A DNA stretch of 64,000 nucleotides from Rhizobium sp. ZPR4 (GTDB lineage Bacteria; Pseudomonadota; Alphaproteobacteria; Rhizobiales; Rhizobiaceae): the NCBI RefSeq assembly GCF_040215725.1, contig NZ_CP157968.1:124001-188000 (forward strand), given 5' to 3'. Each line of letters begins with the position of its first letter. Position 1 is the stretch's first letter. A model generated the notes under the pieces. The model ran no database searches. It was not told where the DNA came from and worked only from the letters and a program-made list of their open reading frames with translations. The translations under genes were made by a program, and so were the position numbers. This document shows, one piece after another, positions 8,509 through 17,035 of this stretch.

Positions 8509-9155
8509 GCGAAGAAGCCGCATTGCGCGAACAGATATGTGTGATGGCCAAGTCGCTCTACGATCGTGGCCTGACGGCCGGCTCCTCCGGCAATATTTCA
8601 GCGCGCCTTACCGACGGGCGCCTGCTGGTGACGCCGACGGGCAGTTCCTTCGGACGCCTCGATCCCGCACGCCTGTCCCTGTTCGACAGCCACGGACGCC
8701 TGATTGGTGGCGACAAGCCGACGAAGGAAATGCCGCTGCATGCGGCCTTCTACGAGACGCGGCCGAAAAAGACCGGCGCCGTCGTGCATCTCCACTCCAG
8801 TCATTCGGTGGCGCTCTCGATTTTGCCTGATGTCGATGCCGACAACATGCTGCCGCCCCTGACAGCCTATTCGATCATGAAGCTCGGCAAAGTGAAGCTG
8901 CTGCCCTATTTCATGCCGGGCGACCCGGCCATGGGCGACGCCATCCGCGGCCTTGCCGGCAAGCGCAGTGCCGTGATGCTGGCAGCACATGGACCTGTCG
9001 TCTCGGCCAAGGATCTGGAAGCGGCTGTCTATGCGATAGAGGAACTGGAAGAGACGGCAAAACTTGCCATGCTGACGCGCGGGGCCAGTCCTTCGCTGCT
9101 GACGGACGCGCAAATCGCCGATCTCGTTCGCACCTATGACGTGGAGTGGGACTGA
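8505..9155 (+). CDS. otnC: 3-oxo-tetronate 4-phosphate decarboxylase (class II aldolase/adducin fold)
   Basis: 216 residues with class II aldolase features. These include the phosphate-binding segment GLTAGSSGNISARL, a PLHAAFYETRP acid/base region, and metal-binding histidines in VVHLHSSHSVALS and AAHGPVV. In the known pathway it decarboxylates 3-dehydrotetronate 4-phosphate to dihydroxyacetone phosphate and CO2, using a divalent metal. It overlaps otnK by 4 bp and ends 2 bp before the next start. The operon context separates it from fuculose-phosphate aldolases of the same fold. Confidence 0.9.
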   Translation: MSEEAALREQICVMAKSLYDRGLTAGSSGNISARLTDGRLLVTPTGSSFGRLDPARLSLFDSHGRLIGGDKPTKEMPLHAAFYETRPKKTGAVVHLHSSHSVALSILPDVDADNMLPPLTAYSIMKLGKVKLLPYFMPGDPAMGDAIRGLAGKRSAVMLAAHGPVVSAKDLEAAVYAIEELEETAKLAMLTRGASPSLLTDAQIADLVRTYDVEWD

Positions 9156-9157
9156 GC

Positions 9158-9922
9158 ATGATGCGCTTTTCGGCCAATCTGGGGTTCCTGTGGCAGGAGC
9201 TTTCCCTCCCCGGCGCGATCCGTGCCGCCAAGGCTGCCGGCTTCGATGCCGTCGAATGCCACTATCCCTATGACACGCCCGCTGAAGCCGTCCTTCAGGC
9301 ATTGCAGGAAACGGGCCTTGCCATGCTCGGCCTCAATACGGCTCGCGGCAATGTGGCGGCTGGCGACAACGGGCTTGCCGCCATTCCCGGGCGCGAAGAT
9401 GAGGCCCGCCTGCTCATCGATCAGGCGATCGATTATGCGGCCGCCATCGGCACACGAAACGTGCATGTGATGGCGGGCAAGGCAGCCGGCGACGAGGCAC
9501 GGTCCACCTTCATCGCCAATCTCCGCTATGCCTGCCAACGCGCCGGCAAGGTGGGAGCAACGGTGCTGATCGAGCCGCTCAACCATCGCGACGCGCCAGG
9601 CTACTTCCTGCGGACGGCCGATCAGGCGCTGGACATCATCGCTGCGGTCGGCGCGGACAACCTCAAACTGATGTTCGACTGCTATCACCTCCAGATCATG
9701 CAAGGCGATCTGACACACAGGCTGCAAACGCACATGGCGGCCATCGGTCATGTCCAGATCGCTTCCGTTCCGGACCGGCGCGAACCGGACCACGGGGAGA
9801 TCGACTATCGTCACATTCTGCAGCTCTTGGAAAAGCTTGGTTATGATAGGCCGATCGGCGCGGAATATCGGCCGGCGACCACGACGGACGCAGGGCTTGC
9901 CTGGCTGCAAGCATTCAGGTGA
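9158..9922 (+). CDS. otnI: 2-oxo-tetronate isomerase (hydroxypyruvate isomerase-like TIM barrel)
   Basis: 254 residues of the Hyi/xylose-isomerase-like TIM-barrel family. It starts MMRFSANLGFLWQELS; conserved metal and substrate residues lie in VLIEPLNHRD, LMFDCYHLQIMQGD and IGHVQIASVPDRREPDHGEI. In the acid-sugar pathway OtnI moves the keto group from C2 to C3, producing the substrate for OtnK. ATG 9158 is preceded by GGAGTGGG. The frame is open 12 bp further upstream to a GTG, but that lies inside otnC. Hydroxypyruvate isomerase is the alternative name by homology alone. Confidence 0.88.
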   Translation: MMRFSANLGFLWQELSLPGAIRAAKAAGFDAVECHYPYDTPAEAVLQALQETGLAMLGLNTARGNVAAGDNGLAAIPGREDEARLLIDQAIDYAAAIGTRNVHVMAGKAAGDEARSTFIANLRYACQRAGKVGATVLIEPLNHRDAPGYFLRTADQALDIIAAVGADNLKLMFDCYHLQIMQGDLTHRLQTHMAAIGHVQIASVPDRREPDHGEIDYRHILQLLEKLGYDRPIGAEYRPATTTDAGLAWLQAFR

Positions 9923-9932
9923 GAGAACGGCC

Positions 9933-9986
9933 GGCATCCCCGATGCCTAAGGGCCTTTAAAGAGATTCACTCGGGAATTCTCCCGA
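9933..9986 (+). other. Intercistronic region with two small inverted repeats
   Basis: The 99-bp gap between otnI and the DenD-like gene is the only sizeable break in the operon. It holds GGCATC-CCC-GATGCC (9933-9947) and TCGGGA-ATTC-TCCCGA (9971-9986), both 6-bp stems without U-tract. They could tune expression of the last two genes or stabilise the upstream mRNA. A separate promoter here cannot be excluded. Confidence 0.4.
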
Positions 9987-10021
9987 ACACTGATATCAGC
10001 CTATTGGGAGGAAAAGCCGAT

Positions 10022-11008
10022 ATGCATGTTTTGATCTTGGGCGCTGCGGGCATGGTTGGCCGCAAGCTTGTCAACCGCATTGCCGCCGAGCCGAAAGTTT
10101 TCGGCAAGACCATCGATCGCCTGACGCTGGTCGATGCCTTCCAGCCGCCGGTGCCGGAAGCGCTTGCCTCCGTATCGAAGGCCCTGACGGTCGACCTCGC
10201 GACTTCAGGCGTTGCAGAAAAGCTCATCGAAGATCGCCCGGATATGATCTTCCATCTTGCTGCCATCGTCTCCGGCGAAGCCGAGGCCGACTTTGACAAG
10301 GGCTATGCCGTCAATCTTGACGGCACGCGGGCCCTCTTCGAAGCTATTCGCCAGCAGGGCCTGAAATCCGCCTATACCCCACGCGTCATCTTCGCCTCCT
10401 CCATCGCCGTGTTCGGCACCCCCTTCCCTGAGGTTATCGGCGACGAATTCCTGACCGCGCCACTAACGAGCTACGGCACCCAGAAGGCGATTGCCGAACT
10501 CCTGCTCGCCGACTATTCACGCCGCGGCATTTTCGATGGCTTAGGCATCAGATTGCCGACCATCTGTGTTCGGCCCGGCGCCCCGAACAAGGCGGCCTCC
10601 GGCTTCTTTTCCAACATCCTGCGCGAACCACTTGTCGGCAGGCAAGCCATTCTGCCGGTCAGCGACACGGTACGACACTGGTTTGCGAGCCCGCGTTCGG
10701 CGGTCGGTTTCTTCGTGCATGCCGCAACGCTCGATACGGCGAAGGTGGGGCCGCGGCGCAATCTCACCATGCCCGGGCTCTCGGCGCTCGTTTCCGATGA
10801 GATCGATGCCTTGCGCCGTGTCGGCGGCGACAAGGCTGTTGCGCTTATCCGCCGGGAACCGGACCCGGTGATCGAGCGCATCGTTTCCGGCTGGGCGACG
10901 CAATTCGACGCCAGACGCGCGAGCGATCTCGGCTTCAAGGCTGAGCAGAGCTTTGACGAGATCGTGCAGGCACATATCGAAGACGAACTGGAAGGAAGAG
11001 TTGCATGA
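10022..11008 (+). CDS. denD: D-erythronate dehydrogenase-like NAD-dependent epimerase/dehydratase family protein
   Basis: 328 residues, extended-SDR fold. [10 protein letters not shown] is the NAD-binding loop, [14 protein letters not shown] is a core helix, and the YGTQK sequence gives the catalytic Tyr-x3-Lys. DenD homologues oxidise D-erythronate at C2, and OtnI, OtnK and OtnC then complete the pathway. The start at 10022 has a good GGGAGGAAAA site; an upstream in-frame ATG at 10004 lies inside this Shine-Dalgarno region. The gene overlaps the following SDR by 4 bp. Confidence 0.82.
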   Translation: MHVLILGAAGMVGRKLVNRIAAEPKVFGKTIDRLTLVDAFQPPVPEALASVSKALTVDLATSGVAEKLIEDRPDMIFHLAAIVSGEAEADFDKGYAVNLDGTRALFEAIRQQGLKSAYTPRVIFASSIAVFGTPFPEVIGDEFLTAPLTSYGTQKAIAELLLADYSRRGIFDGLGIRLPTICVRPGAPNKAASGFFSNILREPLVGRQAILPVSDTVRHWFASPRSAVGFFVHAATLDTAKVGPRRNLTMPGLSALVSDEIDALRRVGGDKAVALIRREPDPVIERIVSGWATQFDARRASDLGFKAEQSFDEIVQAHIEDELEGRVA

Positions 11009-11781
11009 CGGAGGTGTCAGCGCACACACAGACCACAACCGCATTGGTGACCGGCGGCGGCACAGGCATTGGCCGGGCCATCGCCAAGGCACTCGGCTCC
11101 GCGGGCTTCAAGGTCGTCATCTCGGGGCGGCGTTCGGACATTCTCGAAAAAGCCGCGCGCGAGCTCTCCGAAGAAACCGGGGCGGAATTTCTTGCGGTTG
11201 CGGCCGATGTTAGCGACCCCACGTCAGTTCGCGGCCTCTTCGATGCGATCTCCGACCGTTATGGCCGCCTCGACCTTCTGGTCAACAATGCCGGCATGGG
11301 CCTGCCGGCCGTGCCCATGGAAGAGCTGAGCTTCGAGCAATGGAACGCCATTCTCGGCGCGAACCTGACCGGTGCATTCCTGTGCACGCAGCAGGCCTTC
11401 CGCCTGATGAAAGCCCAGGTGCCGCAAGGCGGCCGCATCATCAACAACGGCTCGATCTCGGCAACCACGCCGCGGCCGCATTCGGCACCCTATACGGCCA
11501 CGAAACACGCAATCACCGGCCTGACAAAATCGACGGCACTCGACGGCCGTCCCTTCGACATTGCCTGTGGCCAGATCGATATCGGCAACGCCGCCACCGA
11601 CATGACGGCGAGAATGAGTGCCGGCGTATTGCAGGCAAGTGGCGAAACCGCAACCGAACCGACGATCTCGGCAGAGCATGTCGCCCGCGCAGTCGTCTAC
11701 ATGGCAACCCTGCCGCTTGATGCCAACGTTCTGTCGATGACTGTCATGGCGACAAAAATGCCGCTCGTCGGCAGAGGATGA
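11005..11781 (+). CDS. Short-chain dehydrogenase of unassigned substrate, terminal gene of the acid-sugar operon
   Basis: 258 residues, classical SDR. The sequence shows the cofactor loop TGGGTGIG, the NNAGMG motif, a catalytic Ser in GSISATTP and Tyr/Lys in YTATK. Its start overlaps denD (ATGA), so it is co-translated. The known threonate/erythronate pathways do not need a third dehydrogenase after LtnD and DenD. This enzyme may therefore bring in another sugar acid or lactone precursor, or correct stereochemistry. Substrate cannot be read from sequence. Confidence 0.88.
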   Translation: MTEVSAHTQTTTALVTGGGTGIGRAIAKALGSAGFKVVISGRRSDILEKAARELSEETGAEFLAVAADVSDPTSVRGLFDAISDRYGRLDLLVNNAGMGLPAVPMEELSFEQWNAILGANLTGAFLCTQQAFRLMKAQVPQGGRIINNGSISATTPRPHSAPYTATKHAITGLTKSTALDGRPFDIACGQIDIGNAATDMTARMSAGVLQASGETATEPTISAEHVARAVVYMATLPLDANVLSMTVMATKMPLVGRG

Positions 11782-11787
11782 GGTCTC

Positions 11788-11816
11788 GTCCGCAGCGTTG
11801 GTCGGGCGCTGCGGAC
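11788..11816. terminator. Bidirectional hairpin between convergent genes
   Basis: GTCCGCAGCG (11788-11797) pairs with CGCTGCGGAC (11807-11816) across a 9-nt loop. It sits in the 55-bp gap between the end of the acid-sugar operon and the convergent protease gene. There is no clear T-tract on either side, so termination efficiency is uncertain. Confidence 0.6.
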
Positions 11817-11836
11817 CAGCTATATGGCTTATCGGC

Positions 11837-12799
11837 CTAGATGGCGGGCCGCGCCGAAGGCTTCACCTGCCTGCGCTCGATCAAACCGCCGACGCTGAAG
11901 ATCAAGACCTCGATCTCCGTATCGATCTTGTCGCCATCAAGCAGCCGGACGACGTCGTCTATGCCTGATACCGGATGGCCGTCGATGGCAAGCAGGTAGT
12001 CGCCCTCCTGCAACCCGCCCTTTTCGGCCGGACTGTCCTTCTCGACGCGGCGCAGGCGCACCGCCGTCGAATGCGTAATGCCGGCCTCCAGCGCAATGCG
12101 CCGATGCAGCTCCACGGTATCGGCGGCGATGCCGATATAGGCGCGCCGGACATGACCGAAGCGCAGGATTTCGGACACCACATGCTTGGCGGTGTTCGAG
12201 GCGACCGAGAAAGCGATACTCTGCGCGCCCTGGATGACAGCCGTGTTGACGCCGATCACCTCACCCGCGGAAGAGACCAGCGGACCGCCCGAATTGCCGG
12301 GGTTGAGGGCTGCATCCGTCTGGATGATGTCTTCCATCAAGCGCCCGCTTGCCGCGCGCATCGACCTGCCAAGCGCCGAAACGATGCCGGCGGTCACGGT
12401 CCATTCGAAACCCAGCGGATTGCCGATGGCAATCGCGATATGGCCGCGTTTCAGCGACTTGGAATCGCCGAGCCTTGCCCAATTGCCCGGCCAGTCATTG
12501 GCACGAATGAGCGCAAGGTCGGTATCCGGATCGTGCCCGAGCACCCTTCCCTCGACGGTCGCCCCTTCCGGGGTCTTGATGCGCACGGCCTTGGCGTCGT
12601 CGACGACATGATTGTTTGTCACGACCAGACCGTCAGGCGAAATGGCAAAGCCGGAACCATGTCCGGCACGGCCGCCCAATCGCTCGATCCGGCTGACAGC
12701 CGGCCCGACGAGATCGACGGCACGCGATACCGATTGGGAATAGGCGTCCAGCAGCCCGGCATCGGATGACGGCTGGATGTCACGATCAATGAAGCCCAT
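11837..12799 (-). CDS. HtrA/DegP-like S1C serine protease with PDZ domain, no signal peptide
   Basis: 320 residues. The protease domain carries a full triad: His64 in TNNHVVDD, Asp94 in PDTDLALI and Ser170 in NPGNSGGPL. A single C-terminal PDZ domain (about 215-310) contains the loop RRAYIGIA and the segment EKGGLQEGDYLLAIDG. The N-terminus (MGFIDRDIQPSSDAG) is polar, with neither signal peptide nor membrane anchor. This is unlike periplasmic DegP/DegS. Start 12799 has GGAGGAG at ideal spacing. It probably acts in the cytoplasm unless exported in an unusual way. Confidence 0.9.
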   Translation of the reverse strand: MGFIDRDIQPSSDAGLLDAYSQSVSRAVDLVGPAVSRIERLGGRAGHGSGFAISPDGLVVTNNHVVDDAKAVRIKTPEGATVEGRVLGHDPDTDLALIRANDWPGNWARLGDSKSLKRGHIAIAIGNPLGFEWTVTAGIVSALGRSMRAASGRLMEDIIQTDAALNPGNSGGPLVSSAGEVIGVNTAVIQGAQSIAFSVASNTAKHVVSEILRFGHVRRAYIGIAADTVELHRRIALEAGITHSTAVRLRRVEKDSPAEKGGLQEGDYLLAIDGHPVSGIDDVVRLLDGDKIDTEIEVLIFSVGGLIERRQVKPSARPAI

Positions 12800-12971
12800 G
12801 AAAACTCCTCCGACGCGGACGCGTCGCTATGAGGACCGGCAGCAACTGTTGGGAGGCAGGAGGCTGTCAGTTCGACAGATTGAAGTAGTGACTATTCAAA
12901 TGAGATGTCACCCTATCGAGTTCAAGGGCCGACTGAAGACACGCATTCAACCCACCTTTCGGTGACCGGAA

Positions 12972-13466
12972 TCAGCTTTTGTCTTGCCGTAACAGCCGCT
13001 CGAGTTCCCGCTCCTGCATCTCGATGGCTTGCGTGATGAACCGCAAGACCACCTGTTTTTCCGTATCGGAAAACTGTTTGAGCATCTGCGTGCCGGCCTC
13101 TTCGATGGGGCCATAGGCTTCCCGTCCCAGCCTGATCGCCTTCTCGGACGGCGCAACCAGCACACGACGCCGGTCGTTCGGATCGGGAACGCGATGAAGA
13201 AGGCCCCGCGCTGAAAGGCGATCGATCAGCGCCGTAACCGAGGGAGGCGCCAGGCCGATAGCCTTGGCGACGGCGTTCGCAGGCTGCGGCGCGCGCATGA
13301 TCACGCTGAGACAGCGCCGCTCGGCGCTGTTCAGCCCATGCAGCTTACCGAAGGTTTCGTCGAAGCTCTCCGTCGCCTCCTGCCAGCGCATGCAGGCGAG
13401 GCTGATGGCTTCCACGAGGTGGCGTTCATCTTCATTTGACTTTTGTTCGATCATCGAATAATTCAT
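12972..13466 (-). CDS. MarR-family transcriptional regulator
   Basis: 164 residues with a winged-helix core (about 50-115): NSAERRCLSVIMRAPQPANA, then APPSVTALIDRLSARGLLHR, then wing PNDRRRVLV. These are all typical of MarR dimers. Its start is only 27 bp from the divergent FAD monooxygenase gene, so it very likely regulates that gene and itself. Neither ATG 13466 nor ATG 13454 has a convincing Shine-Dalgarno, so the true start is uncertain. Confidence 0.88.
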   Translation of the reverse strand: MNYSMIEQKSNEDERHLVEAISLACMRWQEATESFDETFGKLHGLNSAERRCLSVIMRAPQPANAVAKAIGLAPPSVTALIDRLSARGLLHRVPDPNDRRRVLVAPSEKAIRLGREAYGPIEEAGTQMLKQFSDTEKQVVLRFITQAIEMQERELERLLRQDKS

Positions 13467-13493
13467 TTATCAAACTATTAGAAGGAAAAACCA
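13467..13493. promoter_or_regulatory. Compact divergent MarR / monooxygenase control region
   Basis: The 27-bp spacer is strongly AT-rich. Together with flanking bases it has an imperfect dyad (TAATTCATTT versus ATCAAACTATTA, 8 of 12 positions symmetric), as expected for a MarR operator. It also contains the GAAGGA ribosome site of the monooxygenase gene. Promoters must extend into the coding regions. Confidence 0.35.
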
Positions 13494-14771
13494 ATGTGCC
13501 CCATTGAAGACCGCGCTGCAACCATCAATCGAGCAGCAAGCCCGGAGGCGACGATCGGCATATGCGGTGCCGGCATTGGCGGGCTTGTGCTTGCGCTGCG
13601 GCTGGCAAGGCTCGGCTTTCGTCCGATACTGTTCGAAGCTCGCTCCAGAGAGGCCGCCTTGTCCGAAGGGGAGTTTCTGACGCTCGCATCCAACGGCATG
13701 AACGGGCTGCGGGCGGTGGACTGCTACGAAGAAGTATTGGGCCAGGGATTGGAGACCCGCGCCATCGAGCTCTGCAATGCGCGCGGCAAGAGGCTCGCCC
13801 TCGTCGACCAGAGCGACCATTTGGCGACATTCGGCACACCCGCCGTCACCATCAAGCGCGGCGTTCTGACCGGCATCCTGATCGAGAAATGCCAGGCCGA
13901 CGGCATTGCCATGCAATTTGGCCGGCGTGTGACCAAGGTGGAAAATCATGCGCATGCCGTGACGCTCAACTTTTTCGAAGGGACCGGTCTTGCCGTTGAC
14001 CTGCTTGTCGCCGCCGACGGACTGCGATCCTTCGTCCGCACACAAGCGTTTCCGGACTATCCCCTACCACAATTTACCGGCCTGATCGGCACCGGCGGCA
14101 TCGTCGATGCGGACATCCCGGATACGGATGGCATAATGCGCATGACCTTCGGAGAGAAGGCCTTCTTCGGTTATATCAAAACGGCATCGCATCCCGTGTA
14201 CTGGTTCGATTCCTTCCCAGCCGACACGCCTGATGCGGTCCGCTTCCTGGAACCAACGGCACTCGCCGCTCACGTTCGCCAGATGCATGCCGACGATCCC
14301 GAACCCAACAGATCGATCCTTCAGGCGGTCGGTAAGATCGAACGCAGCTATCCCATCTTCGACATGCCGCAACTGCCCGCCTGGTCAAGCGGTCGCATAG
14401 TGATGCTCGGCGACGCCGCACATGCGATCGGCCCACATGCCGGCCAAGGCGCATCGATGGCCATTGAAGATGCTGTTGTTCTGTCCGCCTGCCTGGCAGA
14501 CACGCTCGACTATGGCGCTGCCTTTGCCCGTTACGAAGCCCTGCGACGCCCGCGTATTGCGCGCGTGGTGAAGCTCACCCGGCAAAATGCGTCGAGGAAG
14601 CGGAAAGACAGTCGGCTCAGCCTGTTTCTAAGGGACCTGCTTTTGCCCCTGTTCATTCCGATAAGCGTCAGGGCCGGTCGCAAACTATTTGCCTATCGCG
14701 TGGACCTCGAACCGTTGGGCACGAAAGACGGCGCGGAGTACGCCAAACAAAACCGGCAGGACGCGGCCTGA
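13494..14771 (+). CDS. FAD-dependent monooxygenase (PHBH fold)
   Basis: 425 residues. The FAD dinucleotide loop GAGIGG starts near residue 25. The second FAD motif GDAAHAIGPHAGQGASMAIED lies around residues 304-325. The intermediate DG-type motif is ADGLRSFVR. This is the layout of aromatic-ring hydroxylases and salicylate/kynurenine-type monooxygenases that use NAD(P)H and O2. The C-terminal basic region (SRKRKDSRLSLFLRDLL) could bind membrane lipid. It is controlled, by position, by the divergent MarR gene. Substrate unknown. Start has GAAGGAAAAACC. Confidence 0.88.
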   Translation: MCPIEDRAATINRAASPEATIGICGAGIGGLVLALRLARLGFRPILFEARSREAALSEGEFLTLASNGMNGLRAVDCYEEVLGQGLETRAIELCNARGKRLALVDQSDHLATFGTPAVTIKRGVLTGILIEKCQADGIAMQFGRRVTKVENHAHAVTLNFFEGTGLAVDLLVAADGLRSFVRTQAFPDYPLPQFTGLIGTGGIVDADIPDTDGIMRMTFGEKAFFGYIKTASHPVYWFDSFPADTPDAVRFLEPTALAAHVRQMHADDPEPNRSILQAVGKIERSYPIFDMPQLPAWSSGRIVMLGDAAHAIGPHAGQGASMAIEDAVVLSACLADTLDYGAAFARYEALRRPRIARVVKLTRQNASRKRKDSRLSLFLRDLLLPLFIPISVRAGRKLFAYRVDLEPLGTKDGAEYAKQNRQDAA

Positions 14772-15029
14772 ATAGCAATCTGGAGAACCCTTGAGCTACT
14801 TGGGCCGTCGAACTGACAGGGCATTTTGGTCCAAGCGGGGCCAAGACGGTACGAAAAACTTCTTCATATCCAAGACTCGCTTGGCGACGAGACACATGCA
14901 GCATCCCGTCGCCAATGCGCAGCGGCCATGGCCGTAGACGCCTGTTATCCAAAGTCCATACCAGCGCAGGACGCTATTACCTGAAGCGACAGTATGCGAC
15001 GAAGCCTTGTGGTAGTCGGCTGGCTCAAT

Positions 15030-15974
15030 TTAAGCCGAGGGGAGCGACCCACACCAGAGCCAACCATCGTCATTCCGACCCTGATGGAAGCAATAGAGCT
15101 GGCCGTTAAACTCCACCAGTGCCGGAGAGCCCGATATGCCATAGGCATTGTTGGAGCTTGGGATCAGCCGGTCGTTCGTCCAGGATTGCCCGTCGAAAGT
15201 GGCGCACCAGATCCAGCCGCTGTTACCACGGCCCTGGCGGGCGCAGTAGAGTTTGTTCTGGAAGCTTACCAGAGCCGGGGAATCGGAAACTCCATAGGCG
15301 TTGCCCGGCGTTGGAATGAGCTTGTCATCCGACCAGTTGCTGCCGTCAAACGTCGAGCACCAGACCCAGCCGCTGTCTTCCCTGCCCTGACGCGCGCAAT
15401 AAAGCTTGCCGTTGTATACCGCGAGCGCCGGAGAGGCGGAAAGGCCATAGGCATTGTTGCTGTTCGGGATCAATTGATCCGACGACCAGGAGTTTCCGTC
15501 GAAAGTGGCGCACCACAGCCAACCGCTGTCACTGCGTCCTTGATGAACGCAATAGAGCTTGTCATTGAAGACCGCCAAGGCCGGCGAGCCGGAGATCCCA
15601 TAGGCATCGTCCTTGTTCGGAATGAGCTGATCATCCGACCATGAATTGCCATCGAAAGTGGCGCACCAGATCCAACCGCTATTCCCGCGCCCCTGCCGGA
15701 CGCAGTAAAGCTTGTCATTGAAGACCGCCAGGGCCGGCGAGCCGGAGATTCCATAGGCATTGTCGTCATTCTTGATGAGCTGATCCGCCGACCACGAATT
15801 GCCATCGAAAGTGGCACACCAGACCCAGCCGCTGCCGCCTCGTCCCTGGCGCACGCAATACAACTTATTCCTGTAAACTGCCACTGCAGGCGAGGCCGAG
15901 AGGCCGAAAGCATTCGATGAATCGGGAACCAGGGCATCGATGCCCCAATTGTCTGAACCAATAGGCGCGTTCAT
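15030..15974 (-). CDS. Six-repeat beta-propeller (lectin-like) protein
   Basis: 314 residues made almost wholly of six 51-residue repeats: 11-61, 62-112, 113-163, 164-214, 215-265 and a 49-residue 266-314. Each runs LIPN..NAYG.S.SPALAV(F/Y)N.KLYC, then .RQGR..SGW.WC.TFDG.SW. The last repeat lacks its final FDGxSW strand. The N-terminal SDNW (7-10) supplies it, so the chain should close as a six-bladed propeller by a 'velcro' strand. Every blade has two cysteines (LYC, WC). There is no signal peptide. Similar aromatic and Gly-rich propeller repeats bind carbohydrates, but I do not recognise the family. It stands alone, flanked by AT-rich DNA. Confidence 0.8.
   Translation of the reverse strand: MNAPIGSDNWGIDALVPDSSNAFGLSASPAVAVYRNKLYCVRQGRGGSGWVWCATFDGNSWSADQLIKNDDNAYGISGSPALAVFNDKLYCVRQGRGNSGWIWCATFDGNSWSDDQLIPNKDDAYGISGSPALAVFNDKLYCVHQGRSDSGWLWCATFDGNSWSSDQLIPNSNNAYGLSASPALAVYNGKLYCARQGREDSGWVWCSTFDGSNWSDDKLIPTPGNAYGVSDSPALVSFQNKLYCARQGRGNSGWIWCATFDGQSWTNDRLIPSSNNAYGISGSPALVEFNGQLYCFHQGRNDDGWLWCGSLPSA
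15030..15974. repeat. Six tandem 153-bp coding repeats
   Basis: The propeller gene is a tandem array with a 153-bp period. Stretches such as GTCGAAAGTGGCGCACCAGA recur nearly unchanged between units. This DNA-level identity implies recent duplication or gene conversion between blades, and the array could change copy number by slippage or recombination. Confidence 0.85.
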
Positions 15975-16360
15975 GTTTGCATCCTTTCAGGTTTGCCGGA
16001 TTTTTTCAAAATCTTCCTGGATGGCTCAAACAAGCTTGAGCCATAGTTAAATAATCTCAGATGCTTATGTGCAATCTCGCTATAGTTCGAGATTGGCAAT
16101 GCACGATCATCGCGAAACCGGGCGAGATGGAGACTAGAGAAGTTTCCTCACTCAGTCTGCGTCCATTTTTGATGATACTAAAATTCAGTAGATTCGAGAA
16201 AAATGAACGAAAAAGTTGAATAAAAAAATGAATTCGGCTTATCTTGGCGACGCCCGCAACCGCATTGGCATGGAGCTTTACGGACTGCCTTAAAGCATGC
16301 CGGGTAGTAAATGGCGTGATTTGAGAGCGGATCGACGTCCCGCCGGCGCTGCCGCGGGAA
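15975..16360. other. 386-bp AT-rich non-coding stretch
   Basis: Upstream of the propeller gene and downstream of the membrane-protein gene at 16361. Its centre (about 16140-16250) is much richer in A/T than the rest of the window (for example GAAAAATGAACGAAAAAG). No convincing gene is visible. It must contain the propeller promoter; I could not fix hexamers with confidence. Confidence 0.5.
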
Positions 16361-16867
16361 CTATCGACGCGGCCAAGCCAGCCTGCTCCAGTTCGCAATG
16401 TAGAATACCACCGCGATAAACATTCCCGATCCAACGAGATCGAGCCGGTGGCGCCCAAAGAGGAAGAGGCCCAGAAGTGCCAGCCCGATCGAGGATAGGA
16501 TCAGGAAAAGTGAAGGAACGACGCTTGTGATGCGTGTTCTCGTCTCGCCTTCGGCCTCGATGCCATCGCCGGTAATGTGGCTGTTGGAACCCGGCAATTT
16601 GTTGCCGAGATTGATGGTCACCTGCCCCCTCCTCGTGCGGACCTTGCCTTTGGTCGTGTTTCTCGCGGTCAAAAGCACAAGTGCCATCGATATGACCATA
16701 CTGCCGGATGCCCAGGAAAAGACCGTGCATGCCGCCATGGCCGTCGCATTTGCATAAGTCTGATAGAGGTGAGCCGCCACAACTCCCATTCCGACGCAGA
16801 CGGCAAGAAACATAGAACCAACGATCAGAAATGTGATCCTGCCGGACAGTTGCGCTTCGCCTTCCAT
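16361..16867 (-). CDS. Membrane protein of unknown function
   Basis: 168 residues with four hydrophobic segments in two pairs: ITFLIVGSMFLAVCVGMGVV and FSWASGSMVISMALVLL, then SVVPSLFLILSSIGLALLGL and a final GSGMFIAVVFYIANW. A polar loop (KGKVRTRRGQVTINLGNK...) joins the pairs and probably lies in the cytoplasm. Start ATG 16867 has GGGAGGTCAC upstream. A second in-frame ATG 12 bases earlier sits before that site. No family recognised. Confidence 0.6.
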   Translation of the reverse strand: MEGEAQLSGRITFLIVGSMFLAVCVGMGVVAAHLYQTYANATAMAACTVFSWASGSMVISMALVLLTARNTTKGKVRTRRGQVTINLGNKLPGSNSHITGDGIEAEGETRTRITSVVPSLFLILSSIGLALLGLFLFGRHRLDLVGSGMFIAVVFYIANWSRLAWPRR

Positions 16868-17035
16868 GTGACCTCCCATCGGCTCCCCATGTTCAGACCG
16901 TCGAAACTAGGGAGATGTCTACGATCTTCAAACGCCGGCGCAATATTTGCCGAGTTTGGCCTTAGGTGCCGAGATGGCCTTTACGAAGGCGCGCCCAGGC
17001 ATAGTTAGCTGGAATATCGGAGAAGGAGGTATCCC

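Noticed and set aside
15030..15974. Regular tandem repeats as a CRISPR-like array
   Set aside because: Period is 153 bp, in frame and wholly coding; no short repeat/spacer pattern and no cas genes.
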